A stretch of 64,000 nt of DNA from Moraxella pluranimalium (GCF_002014825.1 NZ_MUYU01000017.1:1-64000), one strand, 5' to 3'. Shown: positions 8,223 through 17,440, counted from the first letter of the stretch. Program-made: numbers and translations. The notes: generated from the letters alone by a model not told the origin.

Positions 8223-8402
8223 TAATTTCAGATACTTACGCCAAAATTGTCAGGTTTTTTGGCAAAAAATTTCATGCCACAAGCCAAGCGATGGTTCATT
8301 ATTTTGTCAATATTTTGTTAAATTGTATCAAGTGGCTTGGGTGCGTGGCGGTGATTTGACTTGCCAAGATGGATTAATTTATTCAAATCTATGATTTATA
8401 GC

Positions 8403-8430
8403 TTGACAATAGGGTCAATCAAGGTTAATT
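8403..8430 (+). promoter_or_regulatory. promoter of ackA with an operator-like inverted repeat
   Basis: TTGACA (8403-8408) is followed after 16 bp by TTAATT (8425-8430), about 80 bp upstream of the ackA start. The -35 box is the left half of an inverted repeat, TTGAC N6 GTCAA (8403-8418), which could be a regulator site. The rest of the 336-bp gap between lptM and ackA shows nothing else I can name. Confidence 0.45.
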
Positions 8431-8512
8431 TATTTGGTTATCCATACAAAAAATGTGGGCGGACAAACCCATATGGAACATCAACAACAAATCACATCAC
8501 GTCGGAGCATTT

Positions 8513-9697
8513 ATGAGCTTAGTGAATCCTACTCTAGTCCTGAACTGCGGTTCATCATCAATCAAATACGCCCTAATCAGCGAAGATGGCGAAAGCCGTA
8601 TCGAAGGTTTGGCAGAAGGCTTGGGCAACCCTGAAGCACGCATCAAGCACAAAAACCTAGATGGCGAAGCAACCGTAATCGAGATTCCAAACGGCGTCCA
8701 TGCTGATGCTCTAAAAGTCATCCTAGAAGATCTAATCAAAGAACACAAGCCTGTGGCAGTGGGTCATCGTGTCGTACATGGCGGTGATAAATTCAAATCA
8801 GCGACCGTCATCACTGATGAAGTGCTAGCGACCATCGATGAGCTGACCACACTTGCACCACTACACAACCCTGCAAACGCTGCTGGTATCCGTGCGATCA
8901 ATAGCATCTATCCTGATTTGCCACAAGTGGCGATCTTTGATACCGCCTTCCACCAAACCATGCCTGCGCACGCTTATCGCTATGCTGTGCCAAAAGCACT
9001 ATACACTGAGCACCAAATCCGTCGCTATGGCTTCCACGGCTCATCACACGCTTATGTGTCAAACCGTGCTAGCGAGCTGACTGACAAAGCAGGTACACAT
9101 GGCTGGATCATCGCTCACCTAGGTAACGGCTGCTCGGCAACTGCGGTCTATGACGGCAAAAGCCAAGACACCAGCATGGGTATCACCCCGCTAGAAGGCT
9201 TAATGATGGGTACTCGTAGCGGTGATGTTGATCCAGGTCTGCACATCCATCTAAGCCGCACTCTAGGTATGTCGATCGATGAGATTGATACACTATTGAA
9301 CAAAAAGAGCGGTCTATTGGGCGTATCAACCGTTTCAAACGATATGCGTAACCTAGAAGCCGCCGACAAAGAAGGCAACGAAGATGCCAAGCTTGCACTA
9401 CAAATGTTCGCTTATCGCACTGCCAAATATATCCTAGGCTTGACCGCTGCTTTGCCTGAGCTGACTGGTATTGCATTTACTGGTGGTGTGGGCGAAAATG
9501 GCGCTGATATGCGCGCTGCCATCGTCGGCGCACTCAAGCACATCGGTGCAAAAGCGGACTTGGCAAAAAATGCTGAGCTATTCCGTGGTGCAGAAGGTAG
9601 CTTCCACGCGGCAGATTCAGCGGTTGAGCTGTGGGTTATCCCAACTGACGAAGAATTCCAAATCGCTAGCGAAAGCCGTGCGGTGCTTGGTCTGTGA
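8513..9697 (+). CDS. ackA: acetate kinase
   Basis: AckA interconverts acetyl phosphate plus ADP and acetate plus ATP, and pairs with Pta downstream. The 394-residue protein shows the ASKHA-fold signatures: LVLNCGSSSIKYAL at the start, the catalytic region VGHRVVHGG, FDTAFHQTMP, then RRYGFHGSSHAYV, HLGNGCSA and FTGGVGENG near the end. The start at 8513 (MSLVNPTLV, preceded by ggag) is chosen over an in-frame ATG at 8453 because it matches the family N-terminus. It is followed by its own terminator, so pta probably has a separate promoter or relies on readthrough. Confidence 0.95.
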   Translation: MSLVNPTLVLNCGSSSIKYALISEDGESRIEGLAEGLGNPEARIKHKNLDGEATVIEIPNGVHADALKVILEDLIKEHKPVAVGHRVVHGGDKFKSATVITDEVLATIDELTTLAPLHNPANAAGIRAINSIYPDLPQVAIFDTAFHQTMPAHAYRYAVPKALYTEHQIRRYGFHGSSHAYVSNRASELTDKAGTHGWIIAHLGNGCSATAVYDGKSQDTSMGITPLEGLMMGTRSGDVDPGLHIHLSRTLGMSIDEIDTLLNKKSGLLGVSTVSNDMRNLEAADKEGNEDAKLALQMFAYRTAKYILGLTAALPELTGIAFTGGVGENGADMRAAIVGALKHIGAKADLAKNAELFRGAEGSFHAADSAVELWVIPTDEEFQIASESRAVLGL

Positions 9698-9701
9698 TCA
9701 T

Positions 9702-9732
9702 AAAAACGCACTGTTTTTGACGGTGCGTTTTT
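9702..9732 (+). terminator. rho-independent terminator after ackA
   Basis: AAAAACGCAC (9702-9711) pairs with GTGCGTTTTT (9723-9732), ending in a T-run directly after the ackA stop. Confidence 0.8.
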
Positions 9733-9782
9733 GATTGATTTTAAGTTAATTAGCTAGATAAAGATAATTTTTAGGAAAAACT

Positions 9783-11162
9783 ATGACGACAATTTTACTT
9801 GTGCCTGTCGAAGAATTTGACATCGATGGCTTTGCAACCAAAACCGCTGACAATGCGTTTTTGCCATTTGCATCATTTGGTCAAGCGGCATTTGAAACAG
9901 CTTTGGCAAAGAACAATCTAGATGATTTGCTTGAGCTGATCTATGCCAAAGCAAATGAAAACAGCGACGCCATCAAGGTTGTGGCAGGTATCAATCCAAA
10001 ACATCCGTATGCCAACCAAGTCAACCGTGATTTGGCACTAGCGCTAGATGCTGATGTGGTATTGGTGGGTGATAACACAGCACTACTTAGCATCGGCAAG
10101 GCAGTGTATGGCGAGCGTGTAGTCGGTGAAGTTGCAACCACAGGCGATGCCAAAGCATTTATCAAAGCAGGCACCCGTAAGCCAAATCTATCACCATCGG
10201 CGTTCCGTGTTGAGCTGGTCAAAAAAGCTCAAGCCGCCAAAAAACGCATCGTCCTACCAGAAGGTGCTGAACCACGCACGGTCGAAGCAGCGGTGATTTG
10301 CCAAACTCGTGGCATCGCTGACTGTATCTTGCTAGCGACCAAAGACGAAGTACAAAAAGTCGCTGATGAAAAAGGTCTAACCCTACCAAGCGATCTACAA
10401 ATCATTGATCCTGCCACTTTGCAAGAGCAATATGTCGCACCGATGGTTGAGCGTCGTAAGGGTAAGCTTGATGAAGCAGGGGCAAAAGAGCAACTCCAAG
10501 ACACTGTCGTACTGGGTACGATGATGCTACAAATGGGCGATGTCGATGGCTTGGTATCAGGTGCGATTCACACCACAGCGAACACCATCCGTCCTGCGTT
10601 TCAGCTGATCAAAACTGCACCGCAGTACAGCCTAGTATCTAGCTGTTTCTTTATGCTGCTGCCTGAATCTGTAGCGGTCTATGCTGACTGTGCAGTGAAC
10701 CCAAATCCAAACGCCGAAGAGCTGGCAGAGATCGCTATCCAAACTGCTGATTCAGCAAAAGCCTTTGGCATCGAGCCAAAAGTAGCAATGATCAGCTACT
10801 CAACTGGTACATCAGGTGCAGGCGCGGATGTTGATCTTGTGGCAAATGCAACCGAAATCGTCCGCCAAAGAAAGCCAGAATTGGCAGTCGATGGCCCGCT
10901 ACAATACGATGCAGCAGTAGTTGAGAGCGTGGCAAAATCAAAAGCGCCAAACTCACCTGTAGCAGGTCAGGCGAATGTCTTTATTTTCCCAAGCTTATCA
11001 GTGGGTAATGCGCTGTATAAAGCGGTACAACGCAACGCCAATGTCATCGCTGTCGGCCCAATGCTACAAGGTCTGAACAAGCCTGTCAATGACCTATCTC
11101 GTGGCTGCTTGGTAGATGACATCGTTTATACCATCGCCTTGACTGCGATTCAAGCGGTTTGA
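9783..11162 (+). CDS. pta: phosphate acetyltransferase, short form
   Basis: Pta interconverts acetyl-CoA plus phosphate and acetyl phosphate plus CoA. The catalytic PTA_PTB domain fills residues about 130-459: [67 protein letters not shown]. The 459-residue protein is much shorter than the roughly 700-residue gammaproteobacterial Pta. The N-terminal 125 residues look like a shrunken remnant of the P-loop/DRTGG regulatory region, and no GxxxxGKT is visible. Ribosome site taggaaa. It lies 85 bp downstream of ackA, behind a terminator. Confidence 0.92.
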   Translation: MTTILLVPVEEFDIDGFATKTADNAFLPFASFGQAAFETALAKNNLDDLLELIYAKANENSDAIKVVAGINPKHPYANQVNRDLALALDADVVLVGDNTALLSIGKAVYGERVVGEVATTGDAKAFIKAGTRKPNLSPSAFRVELVKKAQAAKKRIVLPEGAEPRTVEAAVICQTRGIADCILLATKDEVQKVADEKGLTLPSDLQIIDPATLQEQYVAPMVERRKGKLDEAGAKEQLQDTVVLGTMMLQMGDVDGLVSGAIHTTANTIRPAFQLIKTAPQYSLVSSCFFMLLPESVAVYADCAVNPNPNAEELAEIAIQTADSAKAFGIEPKVAMISYSTGTSGAGADVDLVANATEIVRQRKPELAVDGPLQYDAAVVESVAKSKAPNSPVAGQANVFIFPSLSVGNALYKAVQRNANVIAVGPMLQGLNKPVNDLSRGCLVDDIVYTIALTAIQAV

Positions 11163-11191
11163 TGATTGGCTGACTGATACCAAGTCATCCT

Positions 11192-11227
11192 GCAAATACC
11201 GTCTGCCTATGGGTGGGCGGTATTTGC
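11192..11227 (+). terminator. hairpin after pta
   Basis: GCAAATACCG (11192-11201) pairs exactly with CGGTATTTGC (11218-11227), with an inner GCC/GGG extension. There is no strong T-run after it, so termination may be inefficient. Confidence 0.55.
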
Positions 11228-11304
11228 TATGTAAAAATAATTCTACAAAAAATCTTTTGAATGTGCTAATGTAGTACTTATTTTTTGTTAATCAACCGGA
11301 GTGT

Positions 11305-11661
11305 ATGATGAAGTCGGTCAAAGTACTTGCTGTAGCAGTTGTGGCAATGGCTACACTGAGCAACCCAGCTTACGCCAATACTGCAAAATATCAAAAAATC
11401 GATAGAGTGTTTAAGAAGTGCTTTAGGGAAGCTCAAGCATCGGCGCCCGCGAATAATTGTATTGAGAATGCTGTTAATGGCTATGTAAAATTATTCAATA
11501 AGTCTCAGAAGGCTAGATTTCAAAAAGCAGATAAGCAATGCATAGCTAAACATCAAGGTATTCAACCTGACGGCTTGCCGTATTCTGATACTGGCTATCA
11601 AAGAGAGGCATTTCTATTATGCCAATATGATGCGGTTAAAGCGATTGCAAAAAGAAAATAA
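11305..11661 (+). CDS. small secreted four-cysteine protein, unknown function
   Basis: I do not recognise this 118-residue protein. It has a signal peptide with likely cleavage after AYA in SNPAYANTA. The mature part is basic, helical-looking, and has four Cys (FKKC, NNC, KQC, LLC), suggesting two disulfides in the periplasm. Its start is MM (11305 or 11308) with ribosome site ccggag. A good terminator follows, so it is probably a single-gene unit. Confidence 0.7.
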   Translation: MMKSVKVLAVAVVAMATLSNPAYANTAKYQKIDRVFKKCFREAQASAPANNCIENAVNGYVKLFNKSQKARFQKADKQCIAKHQGIQPDGLPYSDTGYQREAFLLCQYDAVKAIAKRK

Positions 11662-11675
11662 CCACACATAACCAC

Positions 11676-11709
11676 AAAACAGGGCGATTAATATTTGCCC
11701 TGTTTTTTT
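11676..11709. terminator. terminator after the four-Cys protein
   Basis: AAAACAGGGC (11676-11685) pairs with GCCCTGTTTT (11697-11706) and a T-run follows. The next gene is convergent, so it may act in both directions. Confidence 0.8.
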
Positions 11710-11715
11710 AAATTC

Positions 11716-12603
11716 TTACCGCACCACCCACCGCCACGGCTGTAGTGCCCCAAGCGCCATACCGATGAGACCGCAGACCATGATGGGATTGAGCGACTCA
11801 CCAAGCAGTGGCACGGCTAGGATACTTGCGATAAATGGCGCAAGATTGGCGATGCTACCCGCCTTAAACAGTCCAATTTTTTCCACCGCCTTGGCATAAG
11901 TAAGCGTCGCCACGATCACCACCGCAATGCCGTGAAACAGCCCCTGCACCGCCAAATGTAGTGGCTCGGCATGGGCAAACTGTGGCGTCACAAACATCGC
12001 ATACACAGGCAGATACAGCACCGCCGACCAGATGCCGACACCGCTCATCACCTGCCACGGCGTAAATGACCATCTGCGTAGCAGCACCGAAAACAGCCCC
12101 CAGCACACCGCACTGCCGACGAACATCGCATCCCCCACGCCAAAGCCACCATCGGTCATCGACATCATCACCGTCATAGCAATCAGCGTGATGACGATGA
12201 TGGATAGCCCGATACCTGTTTGGCGATCGACTTTTTGCCCGAGCATCAGATAGGCGATCAGTGCGGCAAATAGCGGAAAAGTCCCGTTCAAAAACACCAC
12301 GCCATGCACCACGGGCGCATAAAAAAATCCACTATACACAAACACACAATAGCCGATACTACCCGACAGCGCCAATAGCACCATGCGATAATCGAACAAA
12401 AAGCGATAGTCTTTTTTTAGCCACAAAATCGGCAACAAAATCATCGCCGCTATCCCAAATCGCATGGCAAGCACATCCCATACTTGGATTTGCCAATAGG
12501 CGTTTAGCCGTGCAATCAGGCTAAAACTGCCCCAAATCAGCATGGTAATGAGGGTAAAAAAATAACCTTGTTGGTCATCGGTCATCGTGGCGAGTGTTTT
12601 CAT
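11716..12603 (-). CDS. EamA/DMT-family transporter
   Basis: The 295-residue membrane protein has about ten hydrophobic segments in two EamA repeats. The first begins FTLITMLIWGSFSLIARL and the second begins VGSAVCWGLFSVLLRRWSF. It ends with the typical SIANLAPFIASILAVPLLGE helix pair and a short basic tail. DMT transporters export or import small metabolites, and the substrate cannot be read from sequence. The start at 12603 (MKTLATMTDDQQ) is chosen. An upstream ATG at 12675 would add a non-family leader. It is convergent with the four-Cys protein gene and divergent from etfB. Confidence 0.8.
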   Translation of the reverse strand: MKTLATMTDDQQGYFFTLITMLIWGSFSLIARLNAYWQIQVWDVLAMRFGIAAMILLPILWLKKDYRFLFDYRMVLLALSGSIGYCVFVYSGFFYAPVVHGVVFLNGTFPLFAALIAYLMLGQKVDRQTGIGLSIIVITLIAMTVMMSMTDGGFGVGDAMFVGSAVCWGLFSVLLRRWSFTPWQVMSGVGIWSAVLYLPVYAMFVTPQFAHAEPLHLAVQGLFHGIAVVIVATLTYAKAVEKIGLFKAGSIANLAPFIASILAVPLLGESLNPIMVCGLIGMALGALQPWRWVVR

Positions 12604-12864
12604 GGCGGTATCTGTCGTGACGGAAGGGTCATTGTAACAGATTATCAATGGGCTGTATATCAAGGCAGGACACATCGGGTTGGTGATGACTTGTCATTAT
12701 CCATCATGCCAATTGTCATCTGCTATGCCAAATGGTTCTAGGCTTATGAATGAATGTGGTTTGAGTTTTTGGGATGGATTGTTTAAGATAAAATTTGCGA
12801 TTTCAAGCAATGTGACTGGGTAGTCAAAATTGGCATTTCGCCCCCAAAAAGTTGCCCCAAAAGG

Positions 12865-12893
12865 TTTACAAATCCCTGCTAAATGTGTACCCT
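12865..12893 (+). promoter_or_regulatory. possible promoter of etfBA
   Basis: TTTACA (12865-12870), a 17-bp spacer and TACCCT (12888-12893), about 50 bp upstream of etfB. The rest of the 338-bp gap between the DMT gene and etfB holds nothing else recognised. Confidence 0.35.
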
Positions 12894-12941
12894 ATTCATT
12901 AAACTTTTTCACCTTTACATCTGAAAATTAAAGAGGACTTT

Positions 12942-13691
12942 ATGAAGATAGTAGTTGCGGTAAAACGCGTCGTCGATCACAATGTCAAAGTGCGTGTCAA
13001 GGCAGACGAAACTGGTGTCGAGCTTGCCAATGCCAAGATGTCAGTCAATCCATTTTGTGAAATCGCCATCGAAGAAGCGGTACGCCTAAAAGAAAAAGGC
13101 GTCGCTACCGAAATCATCGCAGTGAGCGTCGGCACAACCCAAGCCCAAGAGCAAATCCGCTCAGCATTGGCACTGGGTGCTGACCGTGGTATCTTGGTTG
13201 AGACTGATGCCAAGCCATATCCGCTACAAGTTGCTAAAATCCTAAAAGGCATCGCCGAACAAGAAGGCGCGCAAATCGTCCTACTTGGTAAGCAAGCCAT
13301 CGATGATGACAATAACCAAACCGGTCAGATGCTAGCGGCACTGATGGGTGTGGGTCAAGGTACTTTTGCATCAGAAGTGGTCGTCGAAGGTGATAAAGTA
13401 AATGTCACTCGTGAGATTGACGGTGGCCTGCAAACCGTTGCCTTGCCACTGCCTGCGGTCATCACCACCGACTTGCGTCTGAACGAACCACGCTTCCCAA
13501 AACTGCCAAACATCATGGCAGCCAAGAAAAAACCACTAGAAACCAAGACGCCAGCGGACTTCGGTGTGGATATGACTTCTAAGCTTGAGACGCTAAAAGT
13601 CGTTGCGCCAAAAGAGCGTTCAGCAGGTGTCAAAGTGGCTTCTGTTGATGAGCTGATTGACAAGCTAAAAAATGAAGCACGCGTCATCTAA
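12942..13691 (+). CDS. etfB: electron transfer flavoprotein beta subunit
   Basis: EtfB forms a heterodimer with EtfA that takes electrons from acyl-CoA and other dehydrogenases and passes them to ETF-ubiquinone oxidoreductase. The 249-residue sequence begins [20 protein letters not shown] and contains the AMP-binding region [20 protein letters not shown] and the beta-subunit signature [24 protein letters not shown]. Length is typical. Ribosome site agagga. The etfA gene begins 30 bp downstream, forming a two-gene operon ended by a strong terminator. Confidence 0.96.
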   Translation: MKIVVAVKRVVDHNVKVRVKADETGVELANAKMSVNPFCEIAIEEAVRLKEKGVATEIIAVSVGTTQAQEQIRSALALGADRGILVETDAKPYPLQVAKILKGIAEQEGAQIVLLGKQAIDDDNNQTGQMLAALMGVGQGTFASEVVVEGDKVNVTREIDGGLQTVALPLPAVITTDLRLNEPRFPKLPNIMAAKKKPLETKTPADFGVDMTSKLETLKVVAPKERSAGVKVASVDELIDKLKNEARVI

Positions 13692-13721
13692 TACGGTTAT
13701 TACAGATTAAGGATAAGAATT

Positions 13722-14651
13722 ATGGCAATTTTAGTCTATGCAGAACACGACAATAAAGAATTAAAATCAGCAACGCTCGCCACCGTAACCGCTGCGACCA
13801 AGATGGGTGGTGACGTGCATCTATTGGTTGCAGGTGCAGGCTGTCAAGCAGTCGCTGACCAAGCTGCCAAAGTCGCAGGCGTCAGCAAAGTATTGCTAGC
13901 GGACAATGCCGCCTATGCCAATCAGCTGGCTGAGAATGTCTCGCTATTGGTCAAAGACCTAGCGGCAGGCTATAGCCACATCGTCGCACCTGCGACCACC
14001 ACAGGCAAGAACTTCCTGCCACGCGTCGCAGCGCTACTGGATGTCAGCATGGTATCAGACATCACCGCTGTGGTTGATGCCAATACCTTTGAGCGTCCAA
14101 TCTACGCAGGCAACGCCACCGCTACCGTCAAATCAAGCGAATCTATCATCATCGTCAGCGTGCGTACCACTGCATTTGAGCCAGCTGAGCTGACTGGCTC
14201 AGCTGCCATCGAAGCGGTAGCGACAGCGACTGACGCAGGCAAATCAAGCTTTGTCAAAGAAGAGCTTGCAGTATCTGACCGTCCAGAGCTGACTTCGGCA
14301 AGCATCGTTGTTTCAGGTGGCCGTGCACTAGCCAGCGGTGAGAACTTCACCAAATACATCGAGCCACTAGCTGACAAGCTAGGCGCAGCGGTGGGCGCAA
14401 GCCGTGCAGCGGTGGATGCAGGCTTTGTACCGAATGACTATCAAGTCGGTCAAACTGGTAAAATCGTCGCCCCAAATCTATACATCGCTGTGGGTATCTC
14501 AGGTGCGATTCAGCATTTGGCGGGTATGAAAGACTCTAAGACCATCGTCGCTATCAATACCGACCCAGAAGCACCAATCGCAGGCGTGGCGGACTATTTC
14601 CTAGAAGGGGATTTGTTCACTGTCGTGCCAGAGCTGACTGCTAAGCTGTGA
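13722..14651 (+). CDS. etfA: electron transfer flavoprotein alpha subunit
   Basis: EtfA carries most of the FAD-binding site of ETF. The N-terminal half is the alpha/beta domain starting MAILVYAEHDNKELKSATL. The C-terminal half has the FAD-binding pattern SGGRALASGENF, AVGASRAAVDAGFVPNDYQVGQTGK, YIAVGISGAIQHLAGMKDS and AINTDPEAPI. At 309 residues it is full length. Ribosome site aagga lies about 9 bp before the ATG. It functions with EtfB, and the fadD genes at 26-30 kb in this window would feed the same fatty-acid oxidation route. Confidence 0.96.
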   Translation: MAILVYAEHDNKELKSATLATVTAATKMGGDVHLLVAGAGCQAVADQAAKVAGVSKVLLADNAAYANQLAENVSLLVKDLAAGYSHIVAPATTTGKNFLPRVAALLDVSMVSDITAVVDANTFERPIYAGNATATVKSSESIIIVSVRTTAFEPAELTGSAAIEAVATATDAGKSSFVKEELAVSDRPELTSASIVVSGGRALASGENFTKYIEPLADKLGAAVGASRAAVDAGFVPNDYQVGQTGKIVAPNLYIAVGISGAIQHLAGMKDSKTIVAINTDPEAPIAGVADYFLEGDLFTVVPELTAKL

Positions 14652-14665
14652 TTTGATAAACATCA

Positions 14666-14700
14666 AAAAACCTTGAAACTGTAATGGTTTCAAGGTTTTT
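14666..14700 (+). terminator. terminator after etfBA
   Basis: A 14-bp stem, AAAAACCTTGAAAC (14666-14679) with GTTTCAAGGTTTTT (14687-14700), ends in a T-run. Confidence 0.9.
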
Positions 14701-14856
14701 TATTGGGTGATGGGCTTGTTTTTTGTATGGAAGGTGTGCTTTGTATACGCTGATGGCTACCAAAAGCACGGATTAAATGATACACTGGCATTAATCAATC
14801 TTACCAAATAAATGAACTGTGGCTTATAAATTATGGGGATTGATTTGGTGAAGTAC

Positions 14857-14919
14857 AGTACAGTAGAGTGTGTACTGCACGCCATTGAATGAATGGTTCT
14901 TGATGGTGTGTTGTATGCA
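14857..14919. repeat. left copy of imperfect direct repeat flanking the orphan gene
   Basis: Bases 14857-14885 (beginning AGTACAGTAGAGT, ending CCAT) match 15672-15700 at 23 of 29 positions, and all six differences are transitions. A second shared word, TGTTGTATGCA, follows in each copy (14909-14919 here). Together they bracket the gene at 14993-15670. Confidence 0.55.
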
Positions 14920-15006
14920 ACCTATGCTTGGGCTAATGATGCACTTATCACAGATAACAAAATTCAAAATTTAATAGAAGGAGAATATATCCGTGAAATC
15001 AAATAG
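14893..15006 (+). CDS. short 37-residue ORF, possible gene remnant
   Basis: MVLDGVLYATYAWANDALIT continues to DNKIQNLIEGEYIREIK and a stop at 15004-15006, overlapping the GTG start of the next gene by 14 bases. An in-frame TGA immediately precedes the ATG. It has a protein-like composition but no ribosome site I can see. It could be the surviving 3' end of a gene whose partner is the following ORF, or a leader peptide. No function is assigned. Confidence 0.3.
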   Translation: MVLDGVLYATYAWANDALITDNKIQNLIEGEYIREIK

Positions 15007-15670
15007 TGAATTAAAAGATTTTTTAATAAGTGGTAATATTCTTGACGAATTCTTTTTTACTCATTTTAATATTGACTTTGATAGAATTGGTGGGTTTGGG
15101 TTTCCTTTAAAAGCCAGTTCGGGTGTAAATGCTCAAAGAATGGGGCTGGATTATCAGGAAAAATATAAAAAGAAGTCTCTAATACATTTATTAAGAGATA
15201 ATCAGTCAATTTCCGTATCAACATATGATGATGACACCTTCCGCATCCAAATATTCCTAGACCAATACGGCTATCTAGGTAGGCAGTTGCCTGTTTTTTC
15301 AGAAGAAGTGATTGCTTCTAATCTGATATGGCAAAATAAATATAAAACTTATGATGAAGTCTGTCAAGCAATGCAAATCATGCTTAAGCCCTTGAATACT
15401 TATGGTGATTTTATTGAGCGCATCAAAGAAATTGAAGTGTTTAGACAATGGCAAATTATTCGCCCTGAAATGTTGCCCTTAGGTAACATCAATGATTGGT
15501 CTTGGGGAGATATTTATGGTGAATGTGGTGGTTTTATCCTTAATCAGTCCGATACCAATGAATGGCAACTGATATCAGGAAGTCGTGGTCGCACTAGCCA
15601 TTCCGCCACTTTCTTTCGTGAGCAAGCTGTTTATGAATGGTTTGTGAATCTCTATCTAGGGTTGTTATAA
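14993..15670 (+). CDS. orphan protein of unknown function, AT-rich, repeat-flanked
   Basis: A 225-residue soluble protein that I do not recognise. It begins with GTG after an excellent ribosome site (gaaggagaa) and has no signal peptide or membrane segment. It is rich in aromatic residues (QWQIIRPEMLP, NDWSWGDIYGECGGF) with an acidic/neutral balance similar to small cytoplasmic immunity proteins, but this likeness is only impression. Codon use is more AT-rich than in etfA upstream. Imperfect direct repeats lie on both sides, and the short ORF before it may be a broken partner. It may be an accessory cassette. Confidence 0.6.
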   Translation: MKSNSELKDFLISGNILDEFFFTHFNIDFDRIGGFGFPLKASSGVNAQRMGLDYQEKYKKKSLIHLLRDNQSISVSTYDDDTFRIQIFLDQYGYLGRQLPVFSEEVIASNLIWQNKYKTYDEVCQAMQIMLKPLNTYGDFIERIKEIEVFRQWQIIRPEMLPLGNINDWSWGDIYGECGGFILNQSDTNEWQLISGSRGRTSHSATFFREQAVYEWFVNLYLGLL

Positions 15671-15671
15671 A

Positions 15672-15738
15672 AGTACGGTAGAGTACATACTACACACCAT
15701 AAAAAAACACAATTTAAATCAAAAAGTTGTTGTATGCA
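15672..15738. repeat. right copy of imperfect direct repeat
   Basis: Bases 15672-15700 (AGTACGGTAGAGT to CCAT), then TGTTGTATGCA at 15728-15738, match the copy at 14857-14919. It starts two bases after the stop codon of the orphan gene. Confidence 0.55.
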
Positions 15739-15753
15739 CACACCACAACCATT

Positions 15754-16623
15754 TCACAACTGCCCCGATTTGGGATTGATGGTCAAAAACACCACTTCAG
15801 GGCGATTAAAAATCCTAGGAATATAGCGTGTCGATTCACGAGCCAGTCCACGGCTGACGATGAGCTGTGTCTGCTGACTGTGGCTTGATGGGTTGGGCAG
15901 TTGATAGCTGCCACCAGCGTATTTTGGCAGGATGCCTTGATTGGGTGCAAATAGCCCATTGATCAGATACGGCACACGCCACTGTCCACCATGTGCGTGC
16001 CCACTGATGACGATGTCAAAAGGATAGCGCGTATAATCGGTGATGTGCTCAGGGCGATGGCTGATTAAGATATTGGGCTTTTGAGCCTTGGCAAGCTGTC
16101 CAACTGTCCTGAGATCCTGTGCGAATCGGCCGCTGACAGGATCTGACACACCCCAAATCATCACAGGGCTGTCAGCACTGATGGCTTGACCTTGACCATG
16201 TAGGATATGGATACCGTATTGGCGGATTTTTTGTTCTATCTGCTGATAGGTGTCATGGGGCAGGTATAGTTCGTGATTGCCATTGACATAATAGACATTG
16301 GGCGTGATGGCAGACAACTGGGATAATAATACATCTGCGTGCGTCTGTGGCAATACATCATCATAGATATCACCGCCAAGTACGATGGCATCGATGTGTC
16401 GAGATGTCAGGATATCGATGATTTGGCTTTGGTTGTTGCCATAAAAACAGCTGTGCAAATCGGTGATGATGGCAATGCTCAGCGTCTCTGTGGCAGGTGA
16501 GTCATGCGGTGCTTGCCAAGTGTAGTGCCGTACGATGATGCGGTCATCGGTCGCGATGATACTGATAACCAATAAAATCGCAACCGCTATCCAAAACCGA
16601 ATCGAGCCAAACCAATGACGCAT
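15754..16623 (-). CDS. membrane-anchored calcineurin-like metallophosphoesterase
   Basis: The 289-residue protein begins with one transmembrane segment (FWIAVAILLVISIIAT), followed by a metallophosphoesterase domain with all five metal motifs in order: IITDLHS, GGDIYDD, NGNHELY, ISHRPEH and SGHAHGGQWRVP. This is the YkuE/YaeI branch. YaeI-type enzymes have been linked to phosphodiester or lipid A precursor hydrolysis, but the substrate here is unknown. It lies 11 bp from the methyltransferase gene upstream on the same strand, suggesting cotranscription. Confidence 0.85.
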   Translation of the reverse strand: MRHWFGSIRFWIAVAILLVISIIATDDRIIVRHYTWQAPHDSPATETLSIAIITDLHSCFYGNNQSQIIDILTSRHIDAIVLGGDIYDDVLPQTHADVLLSQLSAITPNVYYVNGNHELYLPHDTYQQIEQKIRQYGIHILHGQGQAISADSPVMIWGVSDPVSGRFAQDLRTVGQLAKAQKPNILISHRPEHITDYTRYPFDIVISGHAHGGQWRVPYLINGLFAPNQGILPKYAGGSYQLPNPSSHSQQTQLIVSRGLARESTRYIPRIFNRPEVVFLTINPKSGQL

Positions 16624-16634
16624 AGTATCTAGGT

Positions 16635-17408
16635 CTAATACTGTCTTTGGCGGAGCATCTCATAAAAGCAGATACTGCCTGCCACGCCGACATTGAGACT
16701 CTCTTGACCACCAGGCTGCGGCAGAGCGATGGCGGTGGCTTGGTTTAGGATAGCAGCTTCGACGCCTTGACCTTCGTGTCCGAGCACCCAAGCGACCTTA
16801 CCAGTCAAATCATGATCATAAATCACCTTATCCACATGACTACTGGTGGCGTACAGCGGCGTTTTGACAGATGATAGTAGTGCATCAGTACTCACCTGCT
16901 CGATGATGGTCAGCGAAAACTGCGCCCCCATGCCAGCGCGTAGGCACTTGGGCGACCAAAGGCTTGCCGACCCTGCCGTGCTGATGATGGTGCTGATACC
17001 GACCGATGATGCACTGCGAAGTAGCGTGCCGGCATTGCCTGCGTCCTGTATGCCATTTAGGATTAGGCAGTCATCCGTGATGGTGCCGAGCGCCTGTGTC
17101 GGCACATCGATGATTGCCATCACATCGACGCCATCGCCTAATGTGCGGATGTCTTTGTAGAGCTTATCGGTGATGGTGATGATGGCTCGCTCATCCATTT
17201 GTGCGATGATGGGTGCGATCTCTGGATGATGGATGGCAGTTTCGCTGATGATCAGCTTGTCCACCGTCAAGCCTTTATCCAAATAAGCGGTCAATAAATG
17301 CACACCTTCAAGCACGGTCTGCATACTTTTTTTACGAGTACGGTGATTGGTCAGTAGTGCATGAGCGTGTTTAATGGTGGGATTTTGGGCAGATGAGATG
17401 ATGGTCAT
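16635..17408 (-). CDS. SPOUT (TrmH/SpoU) RNA methyltransferase
   Basis: The 257-residue protein has an N-terminal substrate-binding domain (SSAQNPTIKHAHAL, VLEGVHLL) and a C-terminal knotted SpoU domain. The three SAM/knot motifs are NGIQDAGNAGTLLRSA, WVLGHEGQGV and QESLNVGVAGSICFYEML. These enzymes 2'-O-methylate ribose in rRNA or tRNA. It resembles the RlmB/TsnR-type group, but the exact target cannot be told. It is probably cotranscribed with the phosphoesterase gene 11 bp downstream. Confidence 0.85.
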   Translation of the reverse strand: MTIISSAQNPTIKHAHALLTNHRTRKKSMQTVLEGVHLLTAYLDKGLTVDKLIISETAIHHPEIAPIIAQMDERAIITITDKLYKDIRTLGDGVDVMAIIDVPTQALGTITDDCLILNGIQDAGNAGTLLRSASSVGISTIISTAGSASLWSPKCLRAGMGAQFSLTIIEQVSTDALLSSVKTPLYATSSHVDKVIYDHDLTGKVAWVLGHEGQGVEAAILNQATAIALPQPGGQESLNVGVAGSICFYEMLRQRQY

Positions 17409-17440
17409 GATATCGTTTTTTTTGATGATAAAAATGCCAC

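Noticed and set aside
12855-12875. BirA-type operator (GGTTTACAA) upstream of etfB
   Set aside because: Only one half-site is present and the downstream genes are not biotin genes.
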